From Actinoplanes auranticolor (lineage in GTDB: Bacteria; Actinomycetota; Actinomycetes; Mycobacteriales; Micromonosporaceae): 64,000 nucleotides of DNA. The position numbers and the translations under genes are program-made. The notes under the pieces are model-generated. The model did no database searches. It was not told where the DNA came from and worked only from the letters and a program-made list of their open reading frames with translations. Below are positions 32,045 to 40,274 of this stretch, piece after piece. The DNA lies in contig NZ_BOQL01000022.1 of the NCBI RefSeq assembly GCF_018332655.1, forward strand, positions 1-64,000, written 5' to 3'. Positions within the stretch are counted from its first letter, which is position 1. Every line of letters starts with the position of its first letter.

Positions 32045-32976
32045 CAGCTCTCCCCCGGGCCGACCGCACACGCCGCCAGCAGGTGGAACGCCTGGGCCTC
32101 GGCGGACCAGCCGGGCCGGTCGAAGGAGGGCGAGCCGCACGCGCCGCGGACGACGCCGTACGGGTCGACCTCGCGGGTGGCCGCGGCCAGCAGATCCCGG
32201 CCGATCGCCGCGTAGCTGTCCGGCAGCCAGCCGTCGGCCGCGCCCACCGCCGCCGCGTAGGCGAACATCTGCGCCGCGTTGGTCTCCCGGAACGTCGCCG
32301 GGTCGTCCAGCACGTCGTGGAACAGGCCGTCCGGCCGGCGCAGGGCCAGGCAGGCGTCCAGCACCTCCCGGGCGTGCGCGGCCAGCTCGGCGCGCCGCGG
32401 CAGCTCCGGCACCAGTCGCAGAGTGCGCGCGATGCCCGCGACCACCCAGCCGTTGCCGCCGCCCCAGTGGTCGGCGCGGCGCAGCGAGCCGGTCTCCTCC
32501 GACCAGATCGCCGCGTACAGCCCGTCGCGGCACAGCCGCTGCCGATGCCCCTCCAGCTGGGCCACGGCCAGGTCGGCCCGGCCGGAGAGCGCCAGGAAAG
32601 GCAGCACCATGTAGACCGTGTCGGCCCACATCTCGCGGGCGCCGAGCATGTGGAACAGCGTGCCGTCATCGGCCCGGGGCGCGTCGTCGGCCAGCCAGGC
32701 GAGCTGGCGCCGGGCCGCGGTCGCGAAGACCTCGTTCCCGGTACGGCGGTGAGCGGCCAGCACGGCCTCCCCGCAGGCAGCCCCGTTGACCACCCCGGGC
32801 TCGTCCACGTCAGCGAGCCGCCCGTCCGCCGCCTGCCGGGTCACCGCCGCCTCGGCCAGCAGCAGCGCGAGATCGTCCCGCCCCAGGTCCAGGGCGGCCT
32901 GCGCGGCGACCCCTTGCTCCCAGGACTGCCGCTGCACGGCCAGCAGAGCCGTGAGCACCGCATCGGAGCGGCTCAT
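32044..32976 (-). CDS. Glycoside hydrolase family 88/105-like protein
   Basis: A 310-residue (alpha/alpha)6-barrel-type protein resembling unsaturated glucuronyl/rhamnogalacturonyl hydrolases. Characteristic segments are MWADTVYMVLPFLA (active-site Asp in the W-x-D-x-x-Y-M pattern, near residue 118), ADHWGGGNGWVVAGI, and PDGLFHDVLDDP. There is no signal peptide, so it acts on imported oligosaccharides. It forms an operon with the downstream membrane protein. The sugar substrate cannot be assigned. Confidence 0.82.
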   Translation of the reverse strand: MSRSDAVLTALLAVQRQSWEQGVAAQAALDLGRDDLALLLAEAAVTRQAADGRLADVDEPGVVNGAACGEAVLAAHRRTGNEVFATAARRQLAWLADDAPRADDGTLFHMLGAREMWADTVYMVLPFLALSGRADLAVAQLEGHRQRLCRDGLYAAIWSEETGSLRRADHWGGGNGWVVAGIARTLRLVPELPRRAELAAHAREVLDACLALRRPDGLFHDVLDDPATFRETNAAQMFAYAAAVGAADGWLPDSYAAIGRDLLAAATREVDPYGVVRGACGSPSFDRPGWSAEAQAFHLLAACAVGPGES

Positions 32977-33049
32977 GCCATCCCCTCCGCTGGCGCTCCG
33001 GGGATGACATTCGTCGGGCGCAGAGTTGATGATTCGCTCGCAAGCTCGC

Positions 33050-33988
33050 TCATGCGAACAGGGCGCTGACCGACTCGCCGTTGTGGATCCGGCGCATCGC
33101 CTCGGCCAGCGCGGGGGCCACGGAGAGTACGGTCAGCTTGTCGGTGTGGTCGTCCTTGGGGATCGGCACCGTGTTGGTGCAGACGATCTCCTCGATGTCC
33201 TTCTCGGCCGACAGCCGGGCCACCGCGTCCGCGGAGAACAACCCGTGTGTGCAGGCCACCCGCACGCTGCGGACGTTGCGTTCGCGCAGTCGGGCCAGCA
33301 GCTCGAAGACGGTGCTGCCCTTGGCGATCTCGTCGTCCAGGACGATCACGTCCCGGTCGGCCACCTCGCCGATCACCGAGCTGATCACCACCTTGTCGTC
33401 CGCGAAGCGCTGCTTGGCGCCGGCCGCGACCTCGATGCCGAGCAGCCGGGCGAAGGCCGCCGCCTCCTTGGCGTTGCCGAGGTCCGGGGAGACCACGACG
33501 GTGTTGCTCAGGTCGTAGCCCCGGAAGTGGTGGGCCAGCTCGCGCAGCGCGTGCAGGTGGTCCACCGGGACGCTGAAGAAGCCGTGGACCTGCGGAGAGT
33601 GCAAAGTCATGGCGAGGATGCGGTGCGCGCCGGCGGTCTGCAGGAGGTCCGCGACGAGCCGGCCGCCGATGGAGATGCGCGGCGCGTCCTTCTTGTCGCT
33701 GCGGGCGTACGCGTAGTGCGGCAGCACCACGGTGATCCGCCCGGCGGAGGCCCCGCGGGCGGCGTCGAGCATGAACAGCAGCTCGACCAGGTTCTCCTGG
33801 ACGGGCGGCACGAGGGGTTGGATGAGGAAGACGTCCCGTTCCCGGCAGTTGCCCTGCAGTTGCACCTCGATGCAGTCGTTGGCGAACCGTGAGGTCTTGG
33901 TGGGTAGCAGCGGCACGCCCAGGTGATCACAGATCTCGGCTGCCAGCTCCGGGTGGGCACTCCCGGTGAAAACCGCGATGTCACGCAC
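33050..33988 (-). CDS. Ribose-phosphate pyrophosphokinase (PRPP synthetase)
   Basis: A 312-residue protein of the Prs family, making PRPP from ribose 5-phosphate and ATP for nucleotide, His, Trp and NAD synthesis. Visible marks are the N-terminal FTGSAHPELA and LQGNCRERDVFLIQP, the ATP-binding region VVLPHYAYARSDKKDAPR, the flexible-loop region, and the PRPP loop as VIVLDDEIAKGSTVF. The last differs from the usual VDD-DTGGT form. The GTG at 33988 fits the family N-terminus. The altered PRPP loop suggests a paralog, not the housekeeping prs. Confidence 0.9.
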   Translation of the reverse strand: MRDIAVFTGSAHPELAAEICDHLGVPLLPTKTSRFANDCIEVQLQGNCRERDVFLIQPLVPPVQENLVELLFMLDAARGASAGRITVVLPHYAYARSDKKDAPRISIGGRLVADLLQTAGAHRILAMTLHSPQVHGFFSVPVDHLHALRELAHHFRGYDLSNTVVVSPDLGNAKEAAAFARLLGIEVAAGAKQRFADDKVVISSVIGEVADRDVIVLDDEIAKGSTVFELLARLRERNVRSVRVACTHGLFSADAVARLSAEKDIEEIVCTNTVPIPKDDHTDKLTVLSVAPALAEAMRRIHNGESVSALFA

Positions 33989-34087
33989 GGGCACCACCCT
34001 AGGCGCTGCGGCCCCGACACCACGGAGCGACCTGCTCGGCGCGCGCGTGGGTACCTCCGACGGGCGGATCTTCGCTAGCGTGAGCCC

Positions 34088-34915
34088 ATGAACGGACTTG
34101 CCGTGGCCTGCCGCCGGGTGGTGCACATCTACCGGGCCGAGGCCGGCGACGTGGTGGCGCTGGCGGGCGTCGACCTTTCCATCGCCCCCGGTGAGACCCT
34201 GGCCCTGGTCGGGCCGTCGGGATCGGGCAAGTCGACGTTGATCGCCCTGCTCGCGGGGCTGATGCGCCCGTCGGCCGGGCGGATCAACATCGGCACGTAC
34301 GACATGGGCAAGCTCTCCGACGGCGAGGTCTCCCGGCTGCGCGGGACCGAGATCGGGGTGGTCCTGCAGGGGGCGGCGCGCAATCTGCTGCCGTACGCGT
34401 CGCTGCACCGCAACATCTGGCTGGCCCAGCGGCGCGCCGCGCACACCCGCGGCATCGAGCTCGACGACCCGGACCGCATCCTCGACCTGGTCGGGCTGCC
34501 CGGCCAGGGCCGGGCGCGGATCGCCGAGCTGACCCCGGGGGCCCGCCAGCGGGCCGCCCTGGCGGTCGGTATCGCGGCGGGCCCGGGCCTGCTGCTGGTG
34601 GACGAGCCGACCAGCCGCCTGGACACGGCCGGCCGCAACGAGGTCCTGGCGGCGATGGAAACGGTCAACGCCGAACGGCAGACGACCATCGTCGTGGTCA
34701 CCCACGACAACGAGGTCGGCGCGAGACTGGGCCGGGCGGTGACGATCCGTGACGGCCGGGTCGGCGCGGAGGGCCGCGACGGCCAGGACTTCGCCGTGGT
34801 CGCCGGGGACGGCACGGTCCAGCTGCCCCCGGATGTCCTGGGCAACTACCCGCCGGGCACGCTCTTCACGGTCGACCACGAGAACGGCACGGTCACGTTG
34901 GTCCCCGGGGGCTAG
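34088..34915 (+). CDS. Orphan ABC-type ATPase with degenerate signature
   Basis: A 275-residue ATPase of the LolD/MacB type. Walker A is GPSGSGKST near residue 47, the Q-loop is VVLQGAAR, Walker B is GLLLVDEPTSRLD, and the switch His is in VVTHDNEVG. The signature motif is LTPGARQRAAL instead of LSGGQ, which in an ABC dimer would weaken ATP closure. No permease is adjacent. The C-terminal 40 residues (FAVVAGDGTVQLP to the end) form an extra beta-rich tail. It is divergent from the PRPP synthetase gene. Confidence 0.88.
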   Translation: MNGLAVACRRVVHIYRAEAGDVVALAGVDLSIAPGETLALVGPSGSGKSTLIALLAGLMRPSAGRINIGTYDMGKLSDGEVSRLRGTEIGVVLQGAARNLLPYASLHRNIWLAQRRAAHTRGIELDDPDRILDLVGLPGQGRARIAELTPGARQRAALAVGIAAGPGLLLVDEPTSRLDTAGRNEVLAAMETVNAERQTTIVVVTHDNEVGARLGRAVTIRDGRVGAEGRDGQDFAVVAGDGTVQLPPDVLGNYPPGTLFTVDHENGTVTLVPGG

Positions 34916-35373
34916 CCCGCCGGGACGGTCCGCACGGTCGCGGTGATGGTGATCGTGGAGTTCAGCGAGTTGGCGATGTAGCACTCGTGGTGGGCCTGCT
35001 CGACCAGCGCGAGCACCAGCGCCTCGTCGGTGCCGGGGGCGACCTCGATCACCGGGGCCAGCTCGATCAGCTCGATCCGGGCCCGGCGGAGATCCTCACT
35101 GAGGTGCCCGACCGCATCGTCGGTGTAGCGGACCACGTCCAGGTGCCGCCGCGCGGCCAGCGACAGGAAGGACAGCAGCTGGCAGGAACTGGCCGCCATG
35201 ACGACCAGCTGCTCGGGATTGAGCAGGGCGGCGTCACCGCGGAAGTGCGGATCGGCGCTGAGCCGCAGCGACGCCTCCGCTGCCGCGGCGCTGTGGGCAC
35301 GCGAGTAGAAGCGGTAGCCCTCCCCGGTCGAGCCGTCCCACGCCAGCCGGGCGGTGTGCCCCAACTTCTCCAT
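34912..35373 (-). CDS. OsmC/Ohr-family peroxidase-like protein
   Basis: A 153-residue OsmC-fold protein. The first conserved Cys is in MAASSCQLLSFLSLAAR near residue 67, and the second is in VEQAHHECYIANSLNST near 131. This is the two-cysteine peroxidatic pair used to reduce organic hydroperoxides. LNPEQLVVMAASS is the typical pre-motif. I chose the ATG at 35373. The gene ends in a 4-base overlap with the convergent ABC gene and follows the HIT-like gene by 10 bases, so it is probably cotranscribed with it. Confidence 0.9.
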   Translation of the reverse strand: MEKLGHTARLAWDGSTGEGYRFYSRAHSAAAAEASLRLSADPHFRGDAALLNPEQLVVMAASSCQLLSFLSLAARRHLDVVRYTDDAVGHLSEDLRRARIELIELAPVIEVAPGTDEALVLALVEQAHHECYIANSLNSTITITATVRTVPAG

Positions 35374-35383
35374 GCACTCCAAG

Positions 35384-35992
35384 CTAGCGGGGCGAGCGGC
35401 GGCCCCCGTGCGAGGCGACCAGGGCGTCCGCCACGACGGCGGCATCCGCGTCGGCGATCTCGCCCGGATACTCCGGCAGCAGGTCGTCCCAGACGACCAG
35501 CCACGAGCCGTAGAGCTGGGCCTGCCCCTCCGGCCGGGCGAAGAACCAGACGTGCAGGTGGGCGCCGCCGTCGCCGATGCGGTAGACGTGGGCCCGCGAG
35601 ATGTGCGCCAGCGCCTGCACATGACGGACGATGCGGGTGGTCAGCAGGCCGAGCTCGGCGGCCAGCTCGTCGGGCAGGTCGGCCAGGTCGTAGTGGTCAC
35701 GCGGATACAGCATCAGCACCAGCGGCACACCGACCCCCGGGACCCGGGCCAGCCGCCACCGATCGTTGAACCAGATCCCGTCGTCCCGGTCCCGGCAGCT
35801 GCGGCAATCCGAGGGATCCTCACCGTGCCGCGCCGGCTCGGGCAGCACCGGCGGACGCAACGGCGCGACCCGCAACCCGTCCTGCTCGAACGGGCTGACG
35901 TCCCACCCGGTCATCCGCGCCAGCGGAAGCCGCCGCTCCGCATCAGCAACACTCACGGCATGGTCGAAGAACTCATCCGGAGACAGGGCCAT
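35384..35992 (-). CDS. HIT-like (histidine triad/GalT-type) protein
   Basis: A 202-residue protein with a CxxC knuckle (DCRSCRDRDDG near residue 63), then WFNDRWRLARVP, LVLMLYPRDHYDLADLPDEL, and a histidine motif GDGGAHLHVWFFARP near 150. The motif is HxHxW, whereas classical HIT proteins have HxHxH, so the third His is replaced. Zinc plus HIT-like architecture suggests a nucleotide phosphorylase or hydrolase relative, activity uncertain. Its promoter region is cut short by an IS end only 14 bp upstream of the start. Confidence 0.75.
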   Translation of the reverse strand: MALSPDEFFDHAVSVADAERRLPLARMTGWDVSPFEQDGLRVAPLRPPVLPEPARHGEDPSDCRSCRDRDDGIWFNDRWRLARVPGVGVPLVLMLYPRDHYDLADLPDELAAELGLLTTRIVRHVQALAHISRAHVYRIGDGGAHLHVWFFARPEGQAQLYGSWLVVWDDLLPEYPGEIADADAAVVADALVASHGGRRSPR

Positions 35993-36005
35993 GCCGCAAA
36001 CCCTA

Positions 36006-36065
36006 GCCTCCGTCTTTCATGAGGCGTGAGGGTCGGCCGGGGGTCTGGTCGCGGCGGGTTTGGCG
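36006..36065 (-). repeat. IS1380-type element end, copy A
   Basis: Sixty bases beginning GCCTCCGTCTTTCATGAGG match the complement of 38660-38720 with about one substitution and one indel. They abut the remnant transposase gene on the left. Confidence 0.8.
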
Positions 36066-36149
36066 TTGACGCTGGGGGTTCGGGCAGGCGGTGCCGCCCG
36101 GCCGCGGGCCGGGTTGGTTCCTGGTTCCTGGTCGTGGGTGGGCGGTGGT

Positions 36150-36401
36150 TCCTGTTGTCAGCGGGTGATAGCCGAAGGTGTGTTTCCAGGTCGCCGCCGC
36201 CGATTCCTTCTCCGAATGCGCCGCCACGATTGTCGCGTCGATGTCCGGCACGAACCCGGGCAACGCCTGGCCGGGCACCATGGTGGCGGGCAGCGAGCGC
36301 CGGGTCTCGAGGACCTGCGCCCAGGCCAGTTCCCCGGGCGACGGCGCGCGCCGCCCGCAGTCGGGCCAAGGCCGCGCGGTGTCGACGAAGCCGCTGGTCA
36401 A
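36150..36401 (-). pseudogene. IS1380-family transposase remnant
   Basis: The minus-strand reading gives PGFVPDIDATIVAAHSEKES, AAATWKHTFGYHPLT, the DDE-core region of IS1380 transposases (first catalytic Asp in DIDAT, then the HSEKE run). Only about 80 codons of a protein of over 400 remain. The frame breaks at HPLTTG and passes into the element's terminal DNA; the N-terminal part is gone. Confidence 0.75.
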
Positions 36402-36701
36402 CCCGGTCTTGTCAGCCAGATCGGTGAGCAGACGGGCGCGGCGGGGCCGGGCCGTCGATCAGTCCCGGACACGGCCTCGCCACGTTGAAAAAGGTCCACT
36501 TGTGACCATCCGATTCAGGCACTCAGATAATCACCGATGGGCTGCGAGCCCTTCACATTCGGGTCGCCTCCAGCCGCGAACCCCGTTCAATCTTAGAAGA
36601 GCCCGCATGAGACCGCGTCATGGGCAGCCGCGCATCGCATAATTCGGCCGTACTCTGGCCTTACAGCAAAGCATTCTTTCACTCCGGCCGACGCTGGCGC
36701 G

Positions 36702-37850
36702 TCACTTCACGGGCACTTTCATTCGGAACAGTTTCTCTGCATTTCGGAACGCGATCTTCTCCTTGTCTTCGCGTGGCAGATCGACTCCGCGGAACCAGTC
36801 GGTCTGCGCCTTTATGTCCGCGAACGGGTAGTCGGTTGCGAACATCACCCGATCCACGCTTATGTACCCCAGCAGGAGATCGAGCAGTTCGGTCTGGGGG
36901 AATGCGCTGGTTGTGATCCAGAAGTTGTCCTGGAAGTATTGCCCGAAGGGCTTCTCGAGCGAGTTTTCGGTCGGCTCGCCCATGTCTTCGATGATCCGCT
37001 TGTAGTAGAAGGGAAGACCTTCGCCCATGTGGCCGATGATGATTTTCAGTTTGGGGAATCTGTCGAAGACCCCGTACGCGATCATCCGAATGCACTGGGT
37101 CAGCACCTCCTGGTGCCAGCCATATCCAGACCCACTGAAAATGTAGTCTTGGAACTCTTCCGTGTATTCAGACCGTGTGGTGCTGTAGTAGATCTTGAAG
37201 ACCTCGTCAGCCGGATAGCCGGGATGCAGGTAGATCGGCACATCGAGAGCCTGGGCACGTGCCAGCACAGGCTCGAAATCGGGATGATCGAGATACTTCT
37301 TCGCGATGTGTCCGTTGGTCAGTGCGCCCAGGAAGCCATCTTCCTTAACCGAGCGTTCCAGTTCGTCCGCCGCCGCCTCCGGGCTCTGCAAGGGCAACGT
37401 GGCGAAAGCCTTGAAGCGGCCCGGATATTTGGCGATTGGCCCTTCTACAAGTTGCCGGTTAAGACCATAGGCAAGGTCGATGCCCCTTTTCCCAGGGACA
37501 TTCTGTACGGACGGTGTATGAGCAGAGAGGATTTGAACGTTGAGTCCCCCCGCGTCCATATCGCCGATGCGGCGTTCGCCTAGATCCGAAAGACCAATTT
37601 CCTCAAGGAACGCTATGTGATCCTTGTTGATGGAGTTCAGTTTCAACAACGTGGGAGTCGTAAAGGTCTCCTCCGTGCCGATGAAGGGCAGGTCCCGGTC
37701 TCGCAATGCAATGTCCGAAGTCGTGTCCGGAGTCGTGTCCGGAGTCTTGTTCCCGTCCGCTGCCGAAACCGCGGCATACGTGGACAAGCCGGCACCAGCG
37801 CCAAGTGCCGTGGCAGCGGCTAGAAAGCTGCGGCGTCCCATGGACTTCAT
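36702..37850 (-). CDS. Tat-exported amidohydrolase-2 / decarboxylase-like protein
   Basis: A 382-residue protein with a Tat signal (GRRSFLAAATALGAGAGL) and an acidic Thr/Pro/Asp linker built from a 12-bp repeat. The TIM-barrel domain resembles amidohydrolase family 2 (ACMSD and hydroxybenzoate decarboxylases). Kept metal-site candidates are His in PIYLHPGYP, His in IIIGHMGEGLPF and Asp in VMFATDYPF. The first-strand motif that in gamma-resorcylate decarboxylase reads EEHF is EETF here, so one metal-binding His is absent. Export is unusual for the decarboxylases. Codon use is less GC-biased than its neighbours, which fits horizontal transfer. Confidence 0.85.
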   Translation of the reverse strand: MKSMGRRSFLAAATALGAGAGLSTYAAVSAADGNKTPDTTPDTTSDIALRDRDLPFIGTEETFTTPTLLKLNSINKDHIAFLEEIGLSDLGERRIGDMDAGGLNVQILSAHTPSVQNVPGKRGIDLAYGLNRQLVEGPIAKYPGRFKAFATLPLQSPEAAADELERSVKEDGFLGALTNGHIAKKYLDHPDFEPVLARAQALDVPIYLHPGYPADEVFKIYYSTTRSEYTEEFQDYIFSGSGYGWHQEVLTQCIRMIAYGVFDRFPKLKIIIGHMGEGLPFYYKRIIEDMGEPTENSLEKPFGQYFQDNFWITTSAFPQTELLDLLLGYISVDRVMFATDYPFADIKAQTDWFRGVDLPREDKEKIAFRNAEKLFRMKVPVK

Positions 37851-37851
37851 G

Positions 37852-38178
37852 TCAGTCTCTCTTCCGGTTTTTGTGTGGTGTGGTATCCGTACGGCATCCG
37901 TCTGCGAGATGCTTCGTTCGACCCTTCGTCGTTACCAGGCGCGGCAGCGCCGACCGGCGGCACCGCGAGGAACGCTCGCCGGCGCGCGGTGGCTGTGGTG
38001 GAGCTGACGACTCGCCCGCGTGCGCGCGGTGCGGGCCAGCCGCGCCGGGCCCCGCACTGTTGTCGGCGTGCGACCTGCGGGCGGCGAGAGGGAACGCCGC
38101 CACCAGAGCCATGGCGTCCACCCCGAATCTCAACCGCCCGGGCGGCGCTTTCCCTGACATCGTTACATTGACAACCAT
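37852..38178 (-). CDS. Small coupled gene upstream of the amidohydrolase
   Basis: A 108-codon frame starting MVVNVTMSGKAPPGRLRFG with an excellent AGGAGGT ribosome site five bases ahead of the ATG. Its stop is one base from the amidohydrolase start, implying translational coupling. The middle has a short hydrophobic stretch (VDAMALVAAFPLAA) and the rest is Arg/Ser/Pro-rich without a recognised domain. It may be a leader peptide, or a truncated gene whose 5' signals now drive the amidohydrolase. Confidence 0.45.
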   Translation of the reverse strand: MVVNVTMSGKAPPGRLRFGVDAMALVAAFPLAARRSHADNSAGPGAAGPHRAHAGESSAPPQPPRAGERSSRCRRSALPRLVTTKGRTKHLADGCRTDTTPHKNRKRD

Positions 38179-38369
38179 CAGTACCTCCTACACGCGGGTT
38201 GCCTCGCTCATCTGACGCCGACTTCGTACCAAGCGAATCTGAGACGACCGTTAGAAAGCTCCTGACACGATCTCCTCAGTGATGACTCGTAACTCGGTGC
38301 GGGCGTTGCCGGGCAAACGGGTGGGCGGCGTCGGTCGGCCAGAGCGATGTTGTGCAGATGGCGATGCCT

Positions 38370-38640
38370 GACGCGGTAGACGATCGTGTCGTTGCGGTTG
38401 CCCGGTTGCGGGTCGCCCAGGGCGATGACCAGACGGGTGTTGGCGTTGATGGCGACTGGAGGTCGCCGAATACCGATGGTTCTTGCTCTGCGCGGCGAGC
38501 TGGTGGTCACGGGTCGGGATCAGGGTGCCGTCGACGATCGCGACCTGGTCCTTGGGCCGGCGGCGTACTGGCGCGAGTGCGAGTAGCGGGCCGAGGGGGT
38601 CGATGGCCCGGTGGGCGGCGGAGTGCTACCCGAACCCGTG
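38370..38640 (-). pseudogene. IS5-family transposase remnant, frameshifted
   Basis: Minus-strand translation gives VAIVDGTLIPTRDHQLAAQS then KNHRYSA in one frame, and NTRLVIALGDPQPGNRNDTIVYR (as a span) in another. These are consecutive parts of an IS5-type DDE transposase separated by a frameshift near 38460. Both ends are missing. It abuts IS1380 end copy B. Confidence 0.75.
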
Positions 38641-38643
38641 ACC

Positions 38644-38720
38644 TGACAACAGGAACCACCGCCAAACCCGCCGCGACCAGAACCCCGGCCGACCCTCACG
38701 CCTCAATGAAAGACGGAGGC
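38644..38720 (+). repeat. IS1380-type element end, copy B
   Basis: The segment from TGACAACAGGAACCACCGCC to AAAGACGGAGGC is the same terminal DNA as copy A but in the opposite orientation. About 80 bp present in copy A between the two parts is deleted here. It runs into the 5' end of the DUF1963-like gene. Confidence 0.8.
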
Positions 38721-39227
38721 TGGTACGACACAGATTCCTCAGGATCTATCACTACGCGATACCCGTGTCCTGCCGACGTGGTGAAGCTCAGGACCTACGC
38801 CGGTCCGGCCGCGGAGGACGCGCCGGGAACTCGAACAGGCGGCGTCCCGCTTACGCCGCCGGGGTTCGTCTGGCCCCGGTGCCGCGTCTGCGCCGGTCCC
38901 ATGCAGTTCCTGGCGCAGATCAGCCTGGCCGACGTCGAAGCCGGCGCCGCCGGCCTGCTGTCCATTTTCATGTGCCAGAACGACCCCGGCCTGTGCGACG
39001 AATGGGACCCCACCAGCGGAGCGCATCGCGCGTTCGGGTTCGGACCGGACGCCGGAGAAATTGCCACCCCGCCCGATGAGGGCATCACGCTGCTGGACGA
39101 GACCTGCGCGATCCGGCTCGAGGAGGGCCACAACCACCGGACAGCGGCCAACTTCGGCGGCGGAGGATGCGCCTACGGCTACCGATGCCGGCAATGCAAC
39201 ACCGCGGCATTCCTCTGGCAGCGCTGA
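38706..39227 (+). CDS. DUF1963-like (YwqG-type) protein, 5' end altered by an IS
   Basis: The coding frame gives GFVWPRCRVCAGPMQFLAQI, the YwqG/DUF1963 pattern (W-P-x-C-G-x-P-M-x-F-L-x-Q), then FMCQNDPGLCDEWDP and a C-terminal zinc-like pair YRCRQCN. About 150 residues are clearly native. The only ATG in frame (38706) is inside the IS1380 terminus; GTGs at 38778/38781 fit the family start better. The original promoter was probably lost. Function of the family is unknown. Confidence 0.7.
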   Translation: MKDGGWYDTDSSGSITTRYPCPADVVKLRTYAGPAAEDAPGTRTGGVPLTPPGFVWPRCRVCAGPMQFLAQISLADVEAGAAGLLSIFMCQNDPGLCDEWDPTSGAHRAFGFGPDAGEIATPPDEGITLLDETCAIRLEEGHNHRTAANFGGGGCAYGYRCRQCNTAAFLWQR

Positions 39228-39247
39228 CCCGCGAACCCGCGACGCCG

Positions 39248-40033
39248 TCAGACCCAGTTCACCGGATTCCCCGTCGCCAGCGACGCGGCACACAGCCGCC
39301 GCAGAGTCGCCACCATGCGGGCGAAGTCCGCCGCCGGCCGCGTTGCAGTCCGCACGGCCAGTCGCTGCGGCGGCACCGGCGACTGTCCGCCGATCGGCGG
39401 CAGCTCCAACCGCACTGTCCGCCCATCACCGCTGAACTCCAGCTCACCCCCGGACAACACCCGCTGGTCGAACCGGCTGGCCCGAAACAGCGTGACCGCC
39501 GGATCCACCCGCATGTCGACCACAAAGAACCCATCCGGATCGACACCCACGTTGTAGCGACCCCAGATGAACACGCCGTGATAAGCCTCGATGTAGCCGT
39601 ACATCGCCTCTCCGGTCGCCTCGTCGACCAGGACAACCTCATCCGGCAACCGCGCCCGCTTCTCGAAATGATCCAGCTCGGCCAGCACGAAGGCCACCTC
39701 CGCCGCCGGAATGCACCCGTCGTTGGTCTCCGGCAGATACCTGAGCAACGTGGGAAAGTGCGACTCGCCCGCCTCCCGCAACGCCTGCTGGAAATACCGC
39801 ACACCGGCCCAGGAACCCAACGGCTCCTCAGCGAACTCCATGTCCTTGTGCGAGCACCCATGCCGAAGCCAGTCCGCAACGGTGGCGTACTCGTCCGCGA
39901 CACTGCGATCCCAAGGCGTCAGAAGACCGAGCCGGCCCTCCTCGTCGAACCCGATCGGCCCAGCCGGCGCCGGAGCCGCAACACCGTCCTGCCAACACCG
40001 GCAATACACGTACGCCTCAACACCCACGACCAC
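39248..40033 (-). CDS. Hypothetical protein, alpha/beta, no recognised domain
   Basis: A 261-residue cytoplasmic protein that begins with GTG codons and VEAYVYCRCWQDG. Notable segments are WLRHGCSHKDMEFAEEPLGSW, NDGCIPAAEVAFVLAELDHF and VFIWGRYNVGVDPDGFFVVD. The composition and beta-rich end suggest a single-domain intracellular protein; similar stand-alone proteins are sometimes immunity proteins, but nothing here supports a partner toxin. It is convergent with the DUF1963-like gene. Confidence 0.65.
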   Translation of the reverse strand: MVVGVEAYVYCRCWQDGVAAPAPAGPIGFDEEGRLGLLTPWDRSVADEYATVADWLRHGCSHKDMEFAEEPLGSWAGVRYFQQALREAGESHFPTLLRYLPETNDGCIPAAEVAFVLAELDHFEKRARLPDEVVLVDEATGEAMYGYIEAYHGVFIWGRYNVGVDPDGFFVVDMRVDPAVTLFRASRFDQRVLSGGELEFSGDGRTVRLELPPIGGQSPVPPQRLAVRTATRPAADFARMVATLRRLCAASLATGNPVNWV

Positions 40034-40163
40034 AAGCTACCCAGCCCACCGACCGCAACCGGCGAGGTACGTCCGCGAGACCACCCCCGCAAGGGGACCG
40101 CTCACGAAGAGAGCCACCCAGCAGCGAAGAACCAAAACCCTGCCGCAACAGGCCACCATGCAA

Positions 40164-40241
40164 GGTGGAGGGCCGGGGGGGTGACCAAGAACGGCATGAA
40201 AACGCTCCACCAGCCGTCTTGGTCACCCCCGGCCCTCCACC
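40164..40241. other. 25-bp inverted repeat with 26-nt loop
   Basis: Arms at 40164-40190 and 40217-40241 pair over 25 positions; the only flaw is two extra G residues in a G-run of the left arm. It begins GGTGGAGGGCC and contains TGACCAAGA. It lies between the VOC gene (same-strand upstream) and the hypothetical gene, 34 bases beyond the VOC stop, so it may act as that gene's terminator or be a small insertion. Confidence 0.7.
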
Positions 40242-40274
40242 GTCCAACCGCAGAAGAACACCCGACCCGACGAA

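Larger units (their letters stand above)
36006..38720. mobile_element. IS-bounded island of lower GC
   Basis: A 2.7-kb segment flanked by oppositely oriented copies of the same IS1380-type 3' end. It contains scraps of two transposase genes and a two-gene operon headed by an exported-type amidohydrolase. Base composition and codon use between about 36480 and 37900 are visibly poorer in GC than the rest of the window, which fits recent acquisition. It has no intact transposase. Confidence 0.6.

Noticed and set aside
36150-36401. Intact transposase gene
   Set aside because: Only the DDE-core segment remains and both ends are missing, so it is annotated as a remnant.
39248-40033. Immunity protein of a toxin system
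   Set aside because: No toxin, secretion or repeat gene is adjacent and no immunity domain is recognisable.
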